A stretch of 64,000 nt of DNA. It comes from Gadus chalcogrammus (taxonomy: Eukaryota > Chordata > Actinopteri > Gadiformes > Gadidae). The stretch covers positions 20,923,847 through 20,987,846 of the forward strand of contig NC_079415.1 in the NCBI RefSeq assembly GCF_026213295.1, given 5' to 3'. The position numbers and the translations under genes were made by a program. Below, one piece after another: positions 21,048 through 32,687 of the stretch; positions within the stretch are counted from its first letter, which is position 1, and each line of letters opens with the position of its first letter. Below the pieces are notes generated by a model, which had not been told where the DNA came from, made no database searches, and was given only the letters and a program-made list of their open reading frames with translations.

Positions 21048-21389
21048 GTGAGGAAATATTCAAAACAAGGTTTTGATCAAATCAGGTAATGGGGTTCTAG
21101 GTCTCAAGTTGCATTTACTGTAGCTGTATTGTCGCTGTCATGTCAAACTCTACCACAATTTCTTCAACCCACAAAGGATAGTCAAGTGCACTGACATTTT
21201 AATTTATTTGTGTATGTGGGAGGGACGGCATATGTTTATGAACAATACATACAAGATGTGTTGTAGCTCAATGGGATCATTTACTGTGAGCCTCTCATGA
21301 ACAGCTGGGTTTGGTACTGGAGCTCAAATGACAGAGAGACAGACAGACAGACAGACAGATTACCTAAACGGTTCTCATTTTTCATGTAG

Positions 21390-22338
21390 GTCGCCACTAG
21401 GCCTGCAGCGGATTCGAATTGTATCCGAATCCGTTCGGTTCGTTTACCACAGTTCGGAGCATTCTGGTGATCCGCGGATTTCGGTTTCATGAAGGCATTG
21501 CCTTATGTAGCGTATTTTGCCTACTGTAGCCTACGTCCGATACAATAGGGTGTTTAGGACCCAGCGGAATGCATTCTCTCCAGTGCTGCCCGAGCCAATG
21601 AGGTAGCTGTAATAGGTTGTTTTCTGAAGTTCAAGCGCACGATTCCTAAATTTAAAGAAAGTAATTGATACAATTATATTCTAAATATACGGGAGATAAA
21701 TACAAACGGGTGATAGCGGGATAACGGCCTTCGAGGTCGACCGGTTCGATGGAAATAATGGACAGGTAGAGGCAACTCTGGCTTCATGCTGCGCTCGTCG
21801 CCAGAGTTCTAAGCCTCGTCGGCCGTTATCCCTTACATGTTACACTCAGTGCACCATGTTTTCAAATGGATTTAGGGGAACATTTATTGCACAAAAAAGC
21901 CTTGGAAGTTGTCTGATTGCAGTCAATTAACACATTGCAAATAGCCTGTGGGTCTCATTCATTTTTGTGTTTCTCCCCCAAACCCTCCGTCAAAAAAAAG
22001 TCCGCCTTTTTACTACCACGGACATGATCCTAATCCGAACCGTATCCGAAACCGAGGCCCAAAACGGTTATCTGAACCGAACCGTGGACACACTGATCCG
22101 TTTCACCCCTAGTCGCCACACAACAACGAAGAAGCCTTGGACCAAAGAAGAAACATCAGCTGTTGAAAGAAGCATGAGCCGAAAATTCTTTGAGAAGTTT
22201 GTAGTGCCAGGGAAAAATGACTGCATTGCCTGCATCAATGCAAACCCGGAAGCATTACAAGAGCGTGACTGGAGAGCAGTCAAATTCCATGTAAAGAACA
22301 AGATCACAGCTCTCAAGAGAAAAGCCTTTAGCCATTGA
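21390..22338 (+). CDS. SANT/Myb-like terminal exon, split by a hAT
   Basis: The acceptor ttttcatgtag (ending 21389) is followed by GTCGCCAC. A hAT element then occupies 21398-22111, and the exon resumes after the second GTCGCCAC copy (22112-22119) to the TGA at 22336-22338. Removing the element gives a phase-1 exon that matches the upstream exon: G RHTTTKKPWTKEETSAV, with FFEKFVVPGKNDCIACI and RDWRAVKFHVKNKI. This is a SANT/Myb-like DNA-binding end I recall from this fish gene family. With the hAT in place, splicing into the exon is probably disturbed. Confidence 0.65.
21398..22111. mobile_element. Non-autonomous hAT element
   Basis: Ends TAGGCCTGCAGCGGAT and, reversed, TAGGGGTGAAACGGAT (12 of 16 identical). 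Perfect 8-bp TSD GTCGCCAC at 21390-21397 and 22112-22119. No transposase frame inside. A strong internal stem pairs gggataacggcc at 21718 with ggccgttatccc ending at 21832. Confidence 0.92.
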
Positions 22339-22655
22339 CCCTGTCTGGGGGGCTTCTGTGGTATTAACTTTTTATTTGTCTGTGGCAGACCGTTTTAGTT
22401 TCATTTTTTATTTATTTTTATTTTTGCACAGTAGCTGGAGGAGTGTTGGGAATCGCGCATCAAAAATAATAGTGCCGTTAAGGTTTTACGTTATAAGCGC
22501 CACAGTGCAGTCTCTCATCCACTGCCGCTTTTTTTTACACAGTGCAAATTGTGAAATATTGAAACACGTTAAGATGAAAGCTGTCTGTGTCTGTTCTAAC
22601 TGTTTTTCTAAGGTTGCCACAAATCTTTGGCCAAGTCTTATACGCCGTTGTAGGG
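22339..22655. other. 3' flank of the SET/recombinase gene
   Basis: No gene recognised. Possible 3' UTR, but no clear AATAAA polyadenylation context was identified. Confidence 0.3.
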
Positions 22656-22915
22656 ACGAGACCCACGGACTAAACTAAAATTTATAATTTGCTTGTTCAG
22701 CAAAAAAAAGAAACCAATCAAACTGTGATGTGCTTGTTCAGCAAAAGAAGGAAACCATGTTGTGGTAGTTGATATATCATGTGTTGGGAGGAGACCCATG
22801 GACTAAACTAAAAAGTATAATTTGCTTGTTCAACACAAAAAAAGAAACCACACAAAATGTCATGTGCTTGGTCAGTAAAATAAATAAACCATGTTCTAGT
22901 TGATATCTCATGTTT
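22656..22915. repeat. 133-bp tandem duplication
   Basis: Two units start gacgagacccacggac (22656) and gaggagacccatggac (22788). They share ataatttgcttgttca and aaccatgtt with moderate divergence. Confidence 0.85.
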
Positions 22916-23670
22916 GGATGTGAATTTATTTTTAATATAACTATCTTATTACTGTATAATTGCAGTTAGATGCAACAGGTAGGAAGAAACCCCCTACTCC
23001 CGGGCAAACAGAAAGTGTGATCCTGTGACGTACCTAGTTACAATTATAACTCTTCAGTACTGCTTTCATTGAGACAAACCCATTACAAACTACTCAAGCA
23101 AGCAAAGCCTTTGAACAAGGAATTGCAGAGTGGTGAGGCTTTCATTTTAGTTACACTTGATGTGGGGGGTGCAGCCCAGCTTCCCTGGGTGGTGAGGAGG
23201 AGAGACCAGGTGAGTCACAAACATTACTAACTTTCCACATCGATCCATTGTGGTGTTGGGTTCATCAAAGTTCATCAAAACTCACGTGAGCTGACGATCC
23301 TCAATCATGTGGAAACCAGAGAAATGTTGACTGCTGCTTGTCCTCAACCAAACTGAGTGCTTGGGAGAAAGGCAAGTAAATCTCTCTCTGATCACTTGAT
23401 GGGCTGCAGGCCCTGAGCCTGTGGGTCCGCCCCCTCTGCTGTGGTGACCCAGAGGTTTCCCCTAGCTTGCCACAATGTTCAAGGATTGGCATGATTAAAA
23501 GAGAATACAAATTCTTCGATTTGAATAGGCCATTCGAATTGGCGCACTTGTCACACACCAGGTCAAGATGCACATACTCAAATTTCAGCCTCCTGGCTCG
23601 AAGTGTTTATGAAATATTGAAAAAATATTTCTTCTTAGGTGGAGATTTAGGTGGAGATTTTGCCCAAATT
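22916..23670. other. No gene recognised
   Basis: Unique-looking sequence. The final part (23540-23670) begins the diverged leftward extension of the direct repeat listed next. Confidence 0.3.
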
Positions 23671-23941
23671 CGGCACAGAGGATGCGATCGGGCCCCTATA
23701 CAAGAATACAAAAAATAAACCTCTCAAGTCATTTAGTTTTCTTAACTGGATGTCTCACAAAGTCAAATTCAAGAGGGTGTCAGGTGCATACACTCTCATA
23801 GCCTCTCACACAGCTGGCCAGTTTCAGGCAAATTGTTTTCTGAAAGCTGTAGAAGTCTGATTTTTTAATATGTCGTTCAGCGGTTTAGGATGAGCAGAAA
23901 GGTGTGGGTTTGGTGTCGCTCAGACCTGTACTTTTTGATGG
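23671..23941 (+). repeat. Direct repeat, copy 1
   Basis: About 271 bases starting cggcacagaggatgcgatcg and ending cttttt-gatggg. Copy 2 lies 768 bp downstream at 24439-24710 with only a few differences. A weaker match extends the similarity about 130 bp further left in both. Probably two copies of one dispersed element. Confidence 0.9.
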
Positions 23942-24438
23942 GCGGGCCTGCAAGTAATCGCCTTTTGGAAACATCAAGTGCTTGCCATTTGCACAAAAAT
24001 GGACCAAATGACTTCAAACTTGGTGTGTGAACTTTATTTTGGTCATAGATTAATGACCTCGAATCTCAAGCCAGTAGACCTTTTGGAAAGCTAAGTAGCT
24101 CTACGGTGGTCGTATTGCAACAGGACCAAAGAATCCATGCACGAAACCCTCTGTTGAGCAACATATTCAAAAATGGTCAGGGTTAGGGTGAGGTCAAGGG
24201 TTAAATAGTTAAGCTCAGGATTAGGCCTCTGCCAGATACCCCCTGACCTTTGACACTTCTGAAGGTCGCTCGGTCCGAAACTCGGCACACTCGTCACACT
24301 GCCCGTCACGATGCACATACTAAAGTTTCAGCCTTCTGGCTCAAATAGTTTATTAAATATTAAAGAAAAGCAGTTTTCCCTCCGTAAGTGTCTCATAGGG
24401 ACCTGTGTGGTCCCCTGTCACCCTAAAGACCCCATATT

Positions 24439-24710
24439 CGGCACAGAGGATGCGATCGGGCCCCTATACAAGAATACAAAAAATAAACCTCTCAAGTCAT
24501 TTAGTTTTCTTAATTGGATGTCTCACAAAGTCAAATTCAAGAGGGTGTCAGGTGCATACACTCTCATAGCCTCTCACACAGCTGGCCAGTTTCAGGCAAA
24601 TTGTTTTCTGAAAGCTGTAGAAGTCTGATTTTTTTATATGTCGTTCAGCAGTCTAGAATGAGCAGAAAGGTGTGGGTTTGGTGTCGCTCAGACCTGTACT
24701 TTTTGATGGG
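24439..24710 (+). repeat. Direct repeat, copy 2
   Basis: Near-identical to 23671-23941. Small open frames inside are identical between copies but show no recognisable domain. Confidence 0.9.
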
Positions 24711-24933
24711 TGACGATAAGTGATAAGTGACGATTCAAATAGCTGGCTAATATGGTATATATATCAGTGGCGGCTGGTGGTTTTTAAAGTGAGGGAGGAA
24801 GGACTGCGCGCTTGGTTGCCATTGGCCTGCTTGCACTGTTGGTGTATGGTGGCATAAGAATGTGAGACTCAAGTTGTTTCAAGGTGTTTTGGTGAACTAC
24901 AAAATAGCAGGGAGGGAGTTATGTGAATACAAT

Positions 24934-25428
24934 TTATACAAAGCCACCAGTGGCATCACTGTAATTTGAGAAGGAAAGGATGCAAAGCATATTAGTCAAA
25001 TCAGGCCTACTATTGATTTGTAAAAGTAAATAAAAAAATCTGGGCCTATCATTGGGCCTAGATCGACGGGTGTCAAGATCACGTTGGTGCTCACCAACGT
25101 GATCTTGACACTTGTGGCGTTTGGTTGCCCTATCAAGATTTTCCACATCAGTGAAACCATGAACAGCCCACGTTGGAGATTTGCTATTATTCATAAGCAA
25201 ACAGGGCCAGCAATAAAGTCGATTGCTTGTAATGCTACCAGTAAGCCATGCGTACCTAGCAAACCATGTAGCACTCACAACAATGACGTTGCCATTACTT
25301 CTGGTCACCTTGATTTTGGGAAGTGGTCTACCTCTTTCTTTGGTCGCTAACTTAGCACTGTAACTCAATGAATGGAATGCTTTTTTTAATAAGACGTTAA
25401 CAATGTCCTCCGTTTCCAATGTTTCCAT
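24934..25428 (-). pseudogene. hAT transposase TTF-type zinc-finger remnant
   Basis: A frame of 164 codons contains VVSATWFARYAWLTGSITSN, RLYCWPCLLMNN, then TWAVHGFTDVENLDRATKRH and KCQDH. This is the TTF/ZMYM-like N-terminal domain of hAT transposases (metal-binding C..C..H..H pattern). The catalytic domain is absent: after HVGEHQRDLDTRR the frame becomes unrelated, and a perfect 40-bp palindrome lies exactly there. Non-functional on its own. Confidence 0.75.
25071..25110. repeat. Perfect palindrome, 19-bp arms, 2-nt centre
   Basis: tgtcaagatcacgttggtg, then ct, then the exact reverse complement. It lies inside the hAT transposase remnant near the end of the TTF domain. Confidence 0.97.
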
Positions 25429-26021
25429 TGTACATTTAGGATCTCGCTATCGCAGATTTCACTTGCTCTGCGTCTCTTACTGAGCACCGCGGCAATGCAG
25501 ACCGGGTTTGTTATCGACAGCGTTGCCAGATTGGGCAGATTTCCCGCCGAATGATAATTTTTCCAGCCTAACATGGTTAAAAGTAGCCCAATTGGGTGGG
25601 AATCTGACCAATCTGGCAACGCTGCTCAACATCCAGGGATCCTGCTTATTGGTTCATAAGGCAGACGGATAGATTTTTGCGCGAATCAGACCCCTTAAGG
25701 TCCCACCCACTCAGAGGAGGACTTTCCTCCTCTCTCCCATTGAAACCCATGTTATCCACCGGCCGCCAGTACTTTCGGGGAAATGAATGGGAATCAACGG
25801 AGGGCGACGGAGGACCTTCCTCCCTGAAGTAATTGTCAATAAGCGATAGGGGGTGCTAATGTCCCTTTACCCAGGGAAACGAACATTATATATTCAAATG
25901 CAATAAAGTAGTCATATTTAAGGGCATTAATTCATTACAATAGTCTGGGCATCTACATTTTTTATTCTCAACAATGTTAGGGAGGATCTTCCTCCCTCTC
26001 CTCAATGGAGAAGCCTCCACT

Positions 26022-26038
26022 GATATATATATATATAC

Positions 26039-26124
<86 letters not shown>

Positions 26125-26138
26125 GTATATATATTTAC
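26022..26138. repeat. (AT)n microsatellite
   Basis: Long AT dinucleotide tract with occasional ATAC/ATGT, starting right at the hAT end. Confidence 0.95.
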
Positions 26139-27570
26139 AAACAGACCATATACAGAGCAGTCAAAAAAGTGCGAAGGAACGCACCCAAGGCGGCATCCGT
26201 CATTTGATTGGTCCACACTCTAGCTGTCTCCCTATTGGCTGGTGAAACACAATATTTTAAGAGCAGGGAGGGACAGCCTTGAGTCTGAGCCATAGGCTTC
26301 GATTACGCCGGGGACGCGTCCCCACCAGTTTTCGTAAAGACTAATTTTGTCCCCACCAGAAAAAAAAAATATATATATATATATAGTTTTTTAAAAATGA
26401 ATGTTTATAGCGCGAGACAGATGCGAACCAATCCACAAAAAAACGATCTGCATACGGCACACAAGCCAGCCGTCAACAATTTGCAACAATTATAACATTT
26501 GGATGAGTAGTTCTAGAATTGGGGAGGGGTGGGTGGTACGGTGGGCGGCTCCTTCTCTGTGTAATCTGAACCTGACTGCTTGCTGCGCACTTCCATGGAC
26601 AATCTGCTGCGGTTGCAGCCTCATGCGTTTGAGGAAAGGAGGTAACGTAACGTATCTATATTTATTCATGATGATGACAATCTGTACAAACTCCTTTGTC
26701 GTAGTTTGACCGAGGGCAGCGAACGATTTATCTTGATAGTTTCTATCATTGAAGCTATAGCCAACATTAGCTTCACTAAGTTCTGATTGACTTGGTTCCT
26801 CTCCCTGATCAAATGTAAACAAAGACAGAAGATTGATAACTTAATTGATTTAGCTCTGTCTTATTTATTTATTTTAAATGCAGTGTTTTCTCCTTTTAGG
26901 AACTTGTTTCTGCCAACTCACCTCTTCATTGCCATCTACCAGTTCCTGCCTTTCATTAAGCTCTGATGTTCCTTATAAATAAATAAAAATGTGTTAACTC
27001 AATTGATTATGCCCTCTATTTTATGAGATTTATGTGGTGTGCAAACAAAAGTCTTGTAACCTTTATTGTAATGATTTGACCACTATGACGGTATGTTGGT
27101 TGTGGTATATGTTATCAATATTGTAATTGGTTTTTGACAAAATATTGGTTTGGAGTGTGCGGTTGCCTGGTACCATGGTTGTTACTTGGTACAAATAATA
27201 TGGATGATTTACGACCATCTAGTGGGGAGTCTGAAAACTGCTAACGAAACGTCATTGAAGTGAAAATAAAATAAATCATTCGTACTGTTGTAAATTCAAA
27301 ATGAATTTAAATAGGAAAGCTAAACGTTGAAGCACATAGGGCAAAACACTCCAGTAGCACTAGGCATGCTAGCCAACAGTGTGTCGCGCTGGTAGAGGCT
27401 AGCTAGCTAAAAAAACCTCAAGAATTACAATATATTTCTAGAATAAATATTAATTTAGCTGAGCTCATAAGACACTAGCACACTTACTGTGCATGTCAGC
27501 TTAAATTGCTTGGCTTTAAAAAAAAAGCTCTGATGTCCTGTCGTCTCCTTTTTGACATTTTGCTGTATAA
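26139..27570. other. No confident gene; hAT-end-like debris
   Basis: The segment near 26305-26365 holds ccggggacgcgtccccacca, a palindromic GGGGACGCGTCCCC motif typical of one fish hAT terminus. On the minus strand around 26822-26720 a frame reads MFTFDQGEEPSQSELSEANV, which might be a 5' transposase exon. I could not confirm either. Confidence 0.3.
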
Positions 27571-29396
27571 TTAAAGGTTGGGTACGCGATTTGCGAAACG
27601 CCAGCAGATTTTGAAAATACACAACTCAAATGGTCCTACCCCCTCCCCTTCAACGCTGACTCTGACTCCACCCATTCCAAGTACCTGGACGCGCAATCAT
27701 GCACGAGCGCGAACAGAGATGCGCGAGAGCGAGCCAGGCTAGCGTAGGTTTTCGTTTAACAACATGGCACTACATTCAGCTGTAAATTGCACCCAGTACC
27801 GCGGGAAGTAGGGGTTTTGGGGGTGCTGCAACACCCCCTGTCCGAGGCCCTGTCTTATCACAGAAAACGATCATTTCTAAAAACCAAAGTGGAGATTTCT
27901 GAAAACGCCGGTTATGTGTTGTCGTATCAACGGGGAGAAACGGGATTTTAGGTTCTGAAGCGTCACATTATGCACCAGGAAATGCTTAACGTCATGTGAG
28001 CATCCGCTGTACCGTATTGGTCCGAATATAAACACAAACCCCATTGTAATACGACCTATATTTGGAAAAAAGATTTGAAGACCAGATCTTGATTTCATGA
28101 ATAAATAAATTGTATTAATTGAAATAATATACGAAAATAAAAAGGCATAGAATAAAACACTGCATTGCCACTAAACAGTAGTGCAAATAGGCCGTACTGA
28201 TGTGTACACCAAAGACTTCCTGATACTCCTCTGCCCCGCTGTGTTCGCTCTGGCTGTGGTCGCTCCGAACTGTTTCGGCCCGTGGCAAAGCGAGTCATCC
28301 TCGCTGCTGTCCAAGGCATGTTGAGACGCAGCATTTATTTAATGCTCATATGTCCTAGTGCTGAAAAAAGGTTATATGAAAAAGTGTGAGGGTAGCGGTG
28401 GTGCGCTAAACTTGTTCTGTGAGCAGCTGGATGTGAACCATGGTGTGAAGGAAGTGAACACAACGATCGATTTTCAACTGTGCGCGCATGCAATGGTGTA
28501 ATTGAGCTGCGCTGCTATATATCTTTTTTTATCAATGTGACGAGTTGCGAGTCTAGTGCAGGCCGGGTTTTTTTTTTCCAGCACCCCCTGCTGAGAATAC
28601 GTTCTCGCGGCTATGGTTGCACCAGATGTTATAAACATTAAACGGTCACATAAATCAATACTATTTTTAGAAAATGTATGTTTGTTTCATATAATTGTAT
28701 TGGAAGTCCTGGTTTTCACTAGGGTTGCCGCGGTGTGGACATTTTCACACCGAGTAATACACTCGTCTCAACACCGGTATTACCGAGTATAAACGGTATA
28801 AACTTTGAAACTAGGTCAACCGCCACACAAGCATCGGTTTTTAGACCCTTCTCGTCCTTCAGTTGCCGCCAACGTTCAAAAGCAGCGCCTAGGATTATTC
28901 TTGATTTCAGTTTTTCTCTTTCAGCGTTTTTATTATCAATTACTCTCTGAAAAAGAGTTTTCCTTCTCTTTGCTGGTGGTGGTGGTGGTGGTGGTGGTGG
29001 GGATTGTGGCGTCTTGTCTGCCATGGAAATTGTCTTCTACTGCTAGGTCCAAATGTGGATTAACTAGTTCCAGTAGATACCGCAGGATAACAACAAACAG
29101 GAGCTTGCTCTGGGTCACGAGTACTGCACGAAGGGGTCGCGCGCGGGGCGCGGGGGAGGGGGAGAGGGGGAGTGCAGTACGACCGTTTGATTGACGTACT
29201 TACTGTCCAATGAAACTCGGTGGCAATGGATATGATTGGCTGGAGTTTTTCGAGCCCTGCACGTTCCACAGATGATTGACAAGTTTAATTTTCATGTCAG
29301 TACTTCTAACTCAGTGGCTGTAAGCGGGTTATGATAAGGATTTCAAGTAATTTTGCAAAAATGGCCAAAAAAGCAAATCACCTATGCAACCTTTAA
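27571..29396. mobile_element. TTAA-flanked DNA element (Kolobok/piggyBac type), composite
   Basis: TTAA lies at both ends (27571-27574, 29393-29396). The left end TTAAAGGTTGGGTACGCGAT and right end, reversed, TTAAAGGTTGCATAGGTGAT share 10 identical leading bases, and GATTTGC follows in both. Inside is a second element (about 27800-28615), judged from ccgcgggaagt and, reversed, gccgcgagaacgt ends with gggggtgctg. A further hAT-like end (ctagggttgccgcggtgtgg) lies near 28718. Which superfamily owns the outer TTAA ends cannot be settled from the ends alone. Confidence 0.7.
28719..29024 (-). CDS. Small polyproline/WRxLK transposon-associated ORF
   Basis: A frame of 101 codons begins MADKTPQSPPPPPPPPPAKR and then has RIILGAAFERWRQLKDEKGL followed by KTDACVAV. 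From memory, the FxRWRxLK-xxGLKTD motif recurs across fish transposon-associated first exons; its function is unknown to me. The end of the frame after DLVSKF runs into a hAT-like terminus and is probably not native. Confidence 0.4.
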   Translation of the reverse strand: MADKTPQSPPPPPPPPPAKRRKTLFQRVIDNKNAEREKLKSRIILGAAFERWRQLKDEKGLKTDACVAVDLVSKFIPFILGNTGVETSVLLGVKMSTPRQP

Positions 29397-31872
29397 CTAG
29401 GTAGGATCAGAGAATGTCGGGCTCTGGTTGTATCGCTATCTCGTCTTTTTTCAGTTGTGACTAGATGTCCCCTCTGCGGCACCGTAGTTGTGGATTATTT
29501 TCGTATGAGGTGCCAGCCTGACTTGGACAATGAATGAGATATTAATACCAATACTCTATGGCTGGTATGCAATGATGAGGCATCAGACAGTCAATTAATT
29601 TTAGCCTGAATACATAGGTAAAAAGCACCAGACCGCTAGTACCATGGATGGACAGTGTCAGAGCGAAAACCTGTTGAACTAAATGGATGTGGTTAGGCAG
29701 CAGGCACGCAGGCTACACCGCGGGATACATCTGCAGACCACTGGCACGTTAATAAAGGTAAGATGCGATATTTATTGCTTAAGATTTGCTGGTACTTTGG
29801 CGAGATCTTTTGTGTTTTTTGCCCTCATGTGGTCAGCTGTTTTAACTTGAAATAGTACTTCTAGCCATAGCCTCCAAGTAGCCTAACTTAAATTATCCAG
29901 TGTTAGCGTTCTTACGGTGTTGGGTATAGACTAGTGGAGATTACGATAGTGGAGTCGGTGGAGTCAGTCTCTTGTTGACTCAAAGTGACTTTTGGTCATT
30001 CGCTTTGCTTGAATTATGGAATGATTGTGTGTGTGTGGGGGGGGGGGGGGGAGTGCATGGGTTTTGGTCAGGATGCCATGTAGATTGGATGGATGTGTGT
30101 TGTGAATTGAGAACAGCCAGCTCATGATGTGATATAAAGCGTTCAGATATAATTATTTCTAGCTTTTTCGATCTTGACATTTGAAGTGCTGTGTGTATAC
30201 GTTTGCCCCTTCTGAACTTAAACACGTAGGTAATAAGCCCCTCTTTGTTTATTTTGGTATAGCTCATGTCATGTCACGTCAACATTGAGTGCATCATGGA
30301 GCAGAACATTGTGGGTCATCATGTCCAATGCTTTTTGAAAACGCTTTCTTCATAAAACGTGTCAGACATTTTTTTTTTTTTTAAATCTTATTAATTAGTA
30401 AGCTACACAGGTATCCCGTCTTCAGAACCATTCATGACCTGCGCTAAAGAAAAATAAGGTGCATCCCCAGCACTTCTAAAAATGCATTCCAGATTGCGTC
30501 TCTGTCCCCACCACATTTCAAACCAAACTGACGCCAATGGTCTGAGCAGACTCCTCAACTTGAGGGGATTGCGTGTTCTGAGTGTGAGCACATTAGATTT
30601 GAGCACGCAGACTTCAGATCAGAGCGCGCAGACTTCAGATCTGAGCGCGCACAGGACATATTTGAATGCGAGCGAAAGTTTTGTGTGCAAGCAGAATAAA
30701 TGTGAGCACAAGCATGTGATTTTTGAGTTCAAGCACACATTTTGAAAGAAAGCAGCAGACATCCAAGTGCGAGCAGAAAATGTGAGCGCAAGGAGAATAA
30801 ATCTGTCTGAAAAGGAATGAAATCATGCTCTCAAACTGAAAATCTATGCTCTTGAATAAAGATAGGATAATTCTTCCATATTATTTGGAATGCATTTTTG
30901 CATGCTAAAAGTATAAATTTATTAATACATGACATTAATTTGAGTACAGCATTGTCATTTGTAAAACAAAACAAAAATGTCACAATTAAAAAAATATTAA
31001 TATATAGAATAACCAAATTTTATTTTGTAAAATGTTTTTGTTGCAGTTAACGTTTGTCTGGAGGAATTTCAAAATAAAACAAAATATAGACTCATACAAA
31101 CGAAATCCTGCTTAATCATCACCTATGGGCTTCTACCATACAGTATGGCTTCTACTCATGTGGTGGTAACTCTGAGTGCATGTTTGGTGACTTCTTCAGC
31201 CAATGACAGCGTAGGAGAAGTTAGGGTCCCCCACGTGGGGTCACGTCTGATCTGAGCCGCTGCCTGCAGACAGCTCTGCGTGCACCCTCAGCAGAGAATC
31301 ACGAGCATAATCAGGAGGATGCTACGTCGCATGTTGCTACTTAAGGAATAAATGTGGAGGGTTTCTGAAGGAACAGACACACACCGGGCCACCACACCAA
31401 GTTCTCCACTAAATCTGGAGCTGTTTACGGACGGGAGGAGTTTATATATTGAACTTTTTGGATCCTGTTGTGCCGTATTCAGCACCCCTGCCACCTAATG
31501 TTAGCCGGAGCTAACCCCGGAGTCACAGACCATCAGCTCAGGAGTCACACTCAGCTGCTGCTAAAACGTCTTAAATGCCGGTGGCGGTGAGTTTATATAA
31601 TTTTAAAGTTACGCAGTGTGTAGATATTAATAATGTCGCTGTCATATTTATGTCTTTAGATGACGTTATTTTGAGTGCGGATGGAGCAGCTAAAATGATA
31701 GCCCTGACCGATCTGAACTCTTCAGAAAACAAACTTAGTTTTTATTGAGCATTTTTGCAACAAAACAATGATATAGACAGTACAGATAACAGATACAACT
31801 GTCAGTACGGCAGTATTCTTTTGTTATTATCGCAAATGTTGCATGGGTCACAGAGGTTGTAGAATTGATTTA
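29397..31872. other. No gene recognised; simple repeats
   Basis: It contains a G-run near 30038-30052, a degenerate array of about 21-bp units (gcgcgcagacttcagatc) at 30601-30660, and, near 31735, ttttattgagc, which on the minus strand gives an AATAAA that might belong to the 3' end of the L1 at 32.7 kb. No domain-bearing frame was found. Confidence 0.35.
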
Positions 31873-32618
31873 TGCCGCTTTTCCACCGCCAGTACCAGCT
31901 CGACTCGACTCGACTCGCCACGCCTTTTTTGCGTTTCCATTGGCAAAAAAAGTACCTGGTACCTAGTACCGGCCGGGTACTTTTTTTTAGTACTACCTCC
32001 GTCGAGGTTCCAAGCGAGAGGAGTAGGTACTTTTGTGTGACGTAAACAGGCTGCTGGTAACTGATTGGCCAGCGGCTGTAAATGGGAATAATCTCTCAAA
32101 GTTAAGTTGTGTCCGGCGTGGTTGGAGTCCACGAACCCGCTCCCGAGGGGGACACTGATCAGCGTTTCGCCGTGTGTGTCGCTCCTTTCCCGGGGCTAGA
32201 GTTAGGCTGCGCGTCGTTATGTGTGTCGGGCGTGGTTGTGTGTGTCCGGCGTGGCTGGAGTCCACGGAGGATCAGCGTTTCGCTGTTTAGTTTCAGTGTC
32301 GTTCCTTTCCTAGGGCTCGAGTTTCGCCTTGATCAACGTTACCGTATGACAACAATAGACGCGCAGTCATTGCGCTTTTTATTTTATTTTATTTTATTTC
32401 CCATCATAACCTTTCCCGGGAATCAGGAAATAGTCTTGATCAGATTCAGATTTTCCGGGAATCGCGTCTCCCGTGATTAAAACCTAATGACGACCCGCCC
32501 ATGGTGGAGAGGTTCTTTTCTACGACCCGCCCACATTGAAGAGGTACTTTTTTAGATGGAAACGCAACCAAACCGAGTTGAGTCGAGTCGAGTTGGTACT
32601 GGCGGTGGAAAAGCGGCA
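31873..32618. mobile_element. Harbinger-type MITE
   Basis: Inverted ends of about 46 bp: tgccgcttttccaccgccag plus taccagctcgactcgact on the left, with near-perfect complement on the right. 3-bp TTA duplication at 31870-31872 and 32619-32621, as for PIF/Harbinger. The interior has two imperfect copies of a block containing gtccggcgtgg and gatcagcgtttcgc. No transposase frame. Confidence 0.88.
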
Positions 32619-32687
32619 TTAATAGCTACCGGAAAGCAAACAGTATTATAAGATATCAGACATCCCAACACATCACAAACCATACCC

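Larger units (their letters stand above)
24765..26022 (-). mobile_element. hAT element with internal deletion
   Basis: Ends CAGTGGCGGCT and, reversed, CAGTGGAGGCT. An 8-bp ATATATAT lies on both sides, but an AT microsatellite adjoins the right side, so this TSD is weak evidence by itself. Inside on the minus strand is a transposase N-terminal remnant. The inner ends are also related (ggaggaaggac and tcctccctctcc). Confidence 0.8.

Noticed and set aside
26005..26223. Ile/Tyr-repeat frames near 26.0 kb
   Set aside because: Translations of the (AT)n tract.
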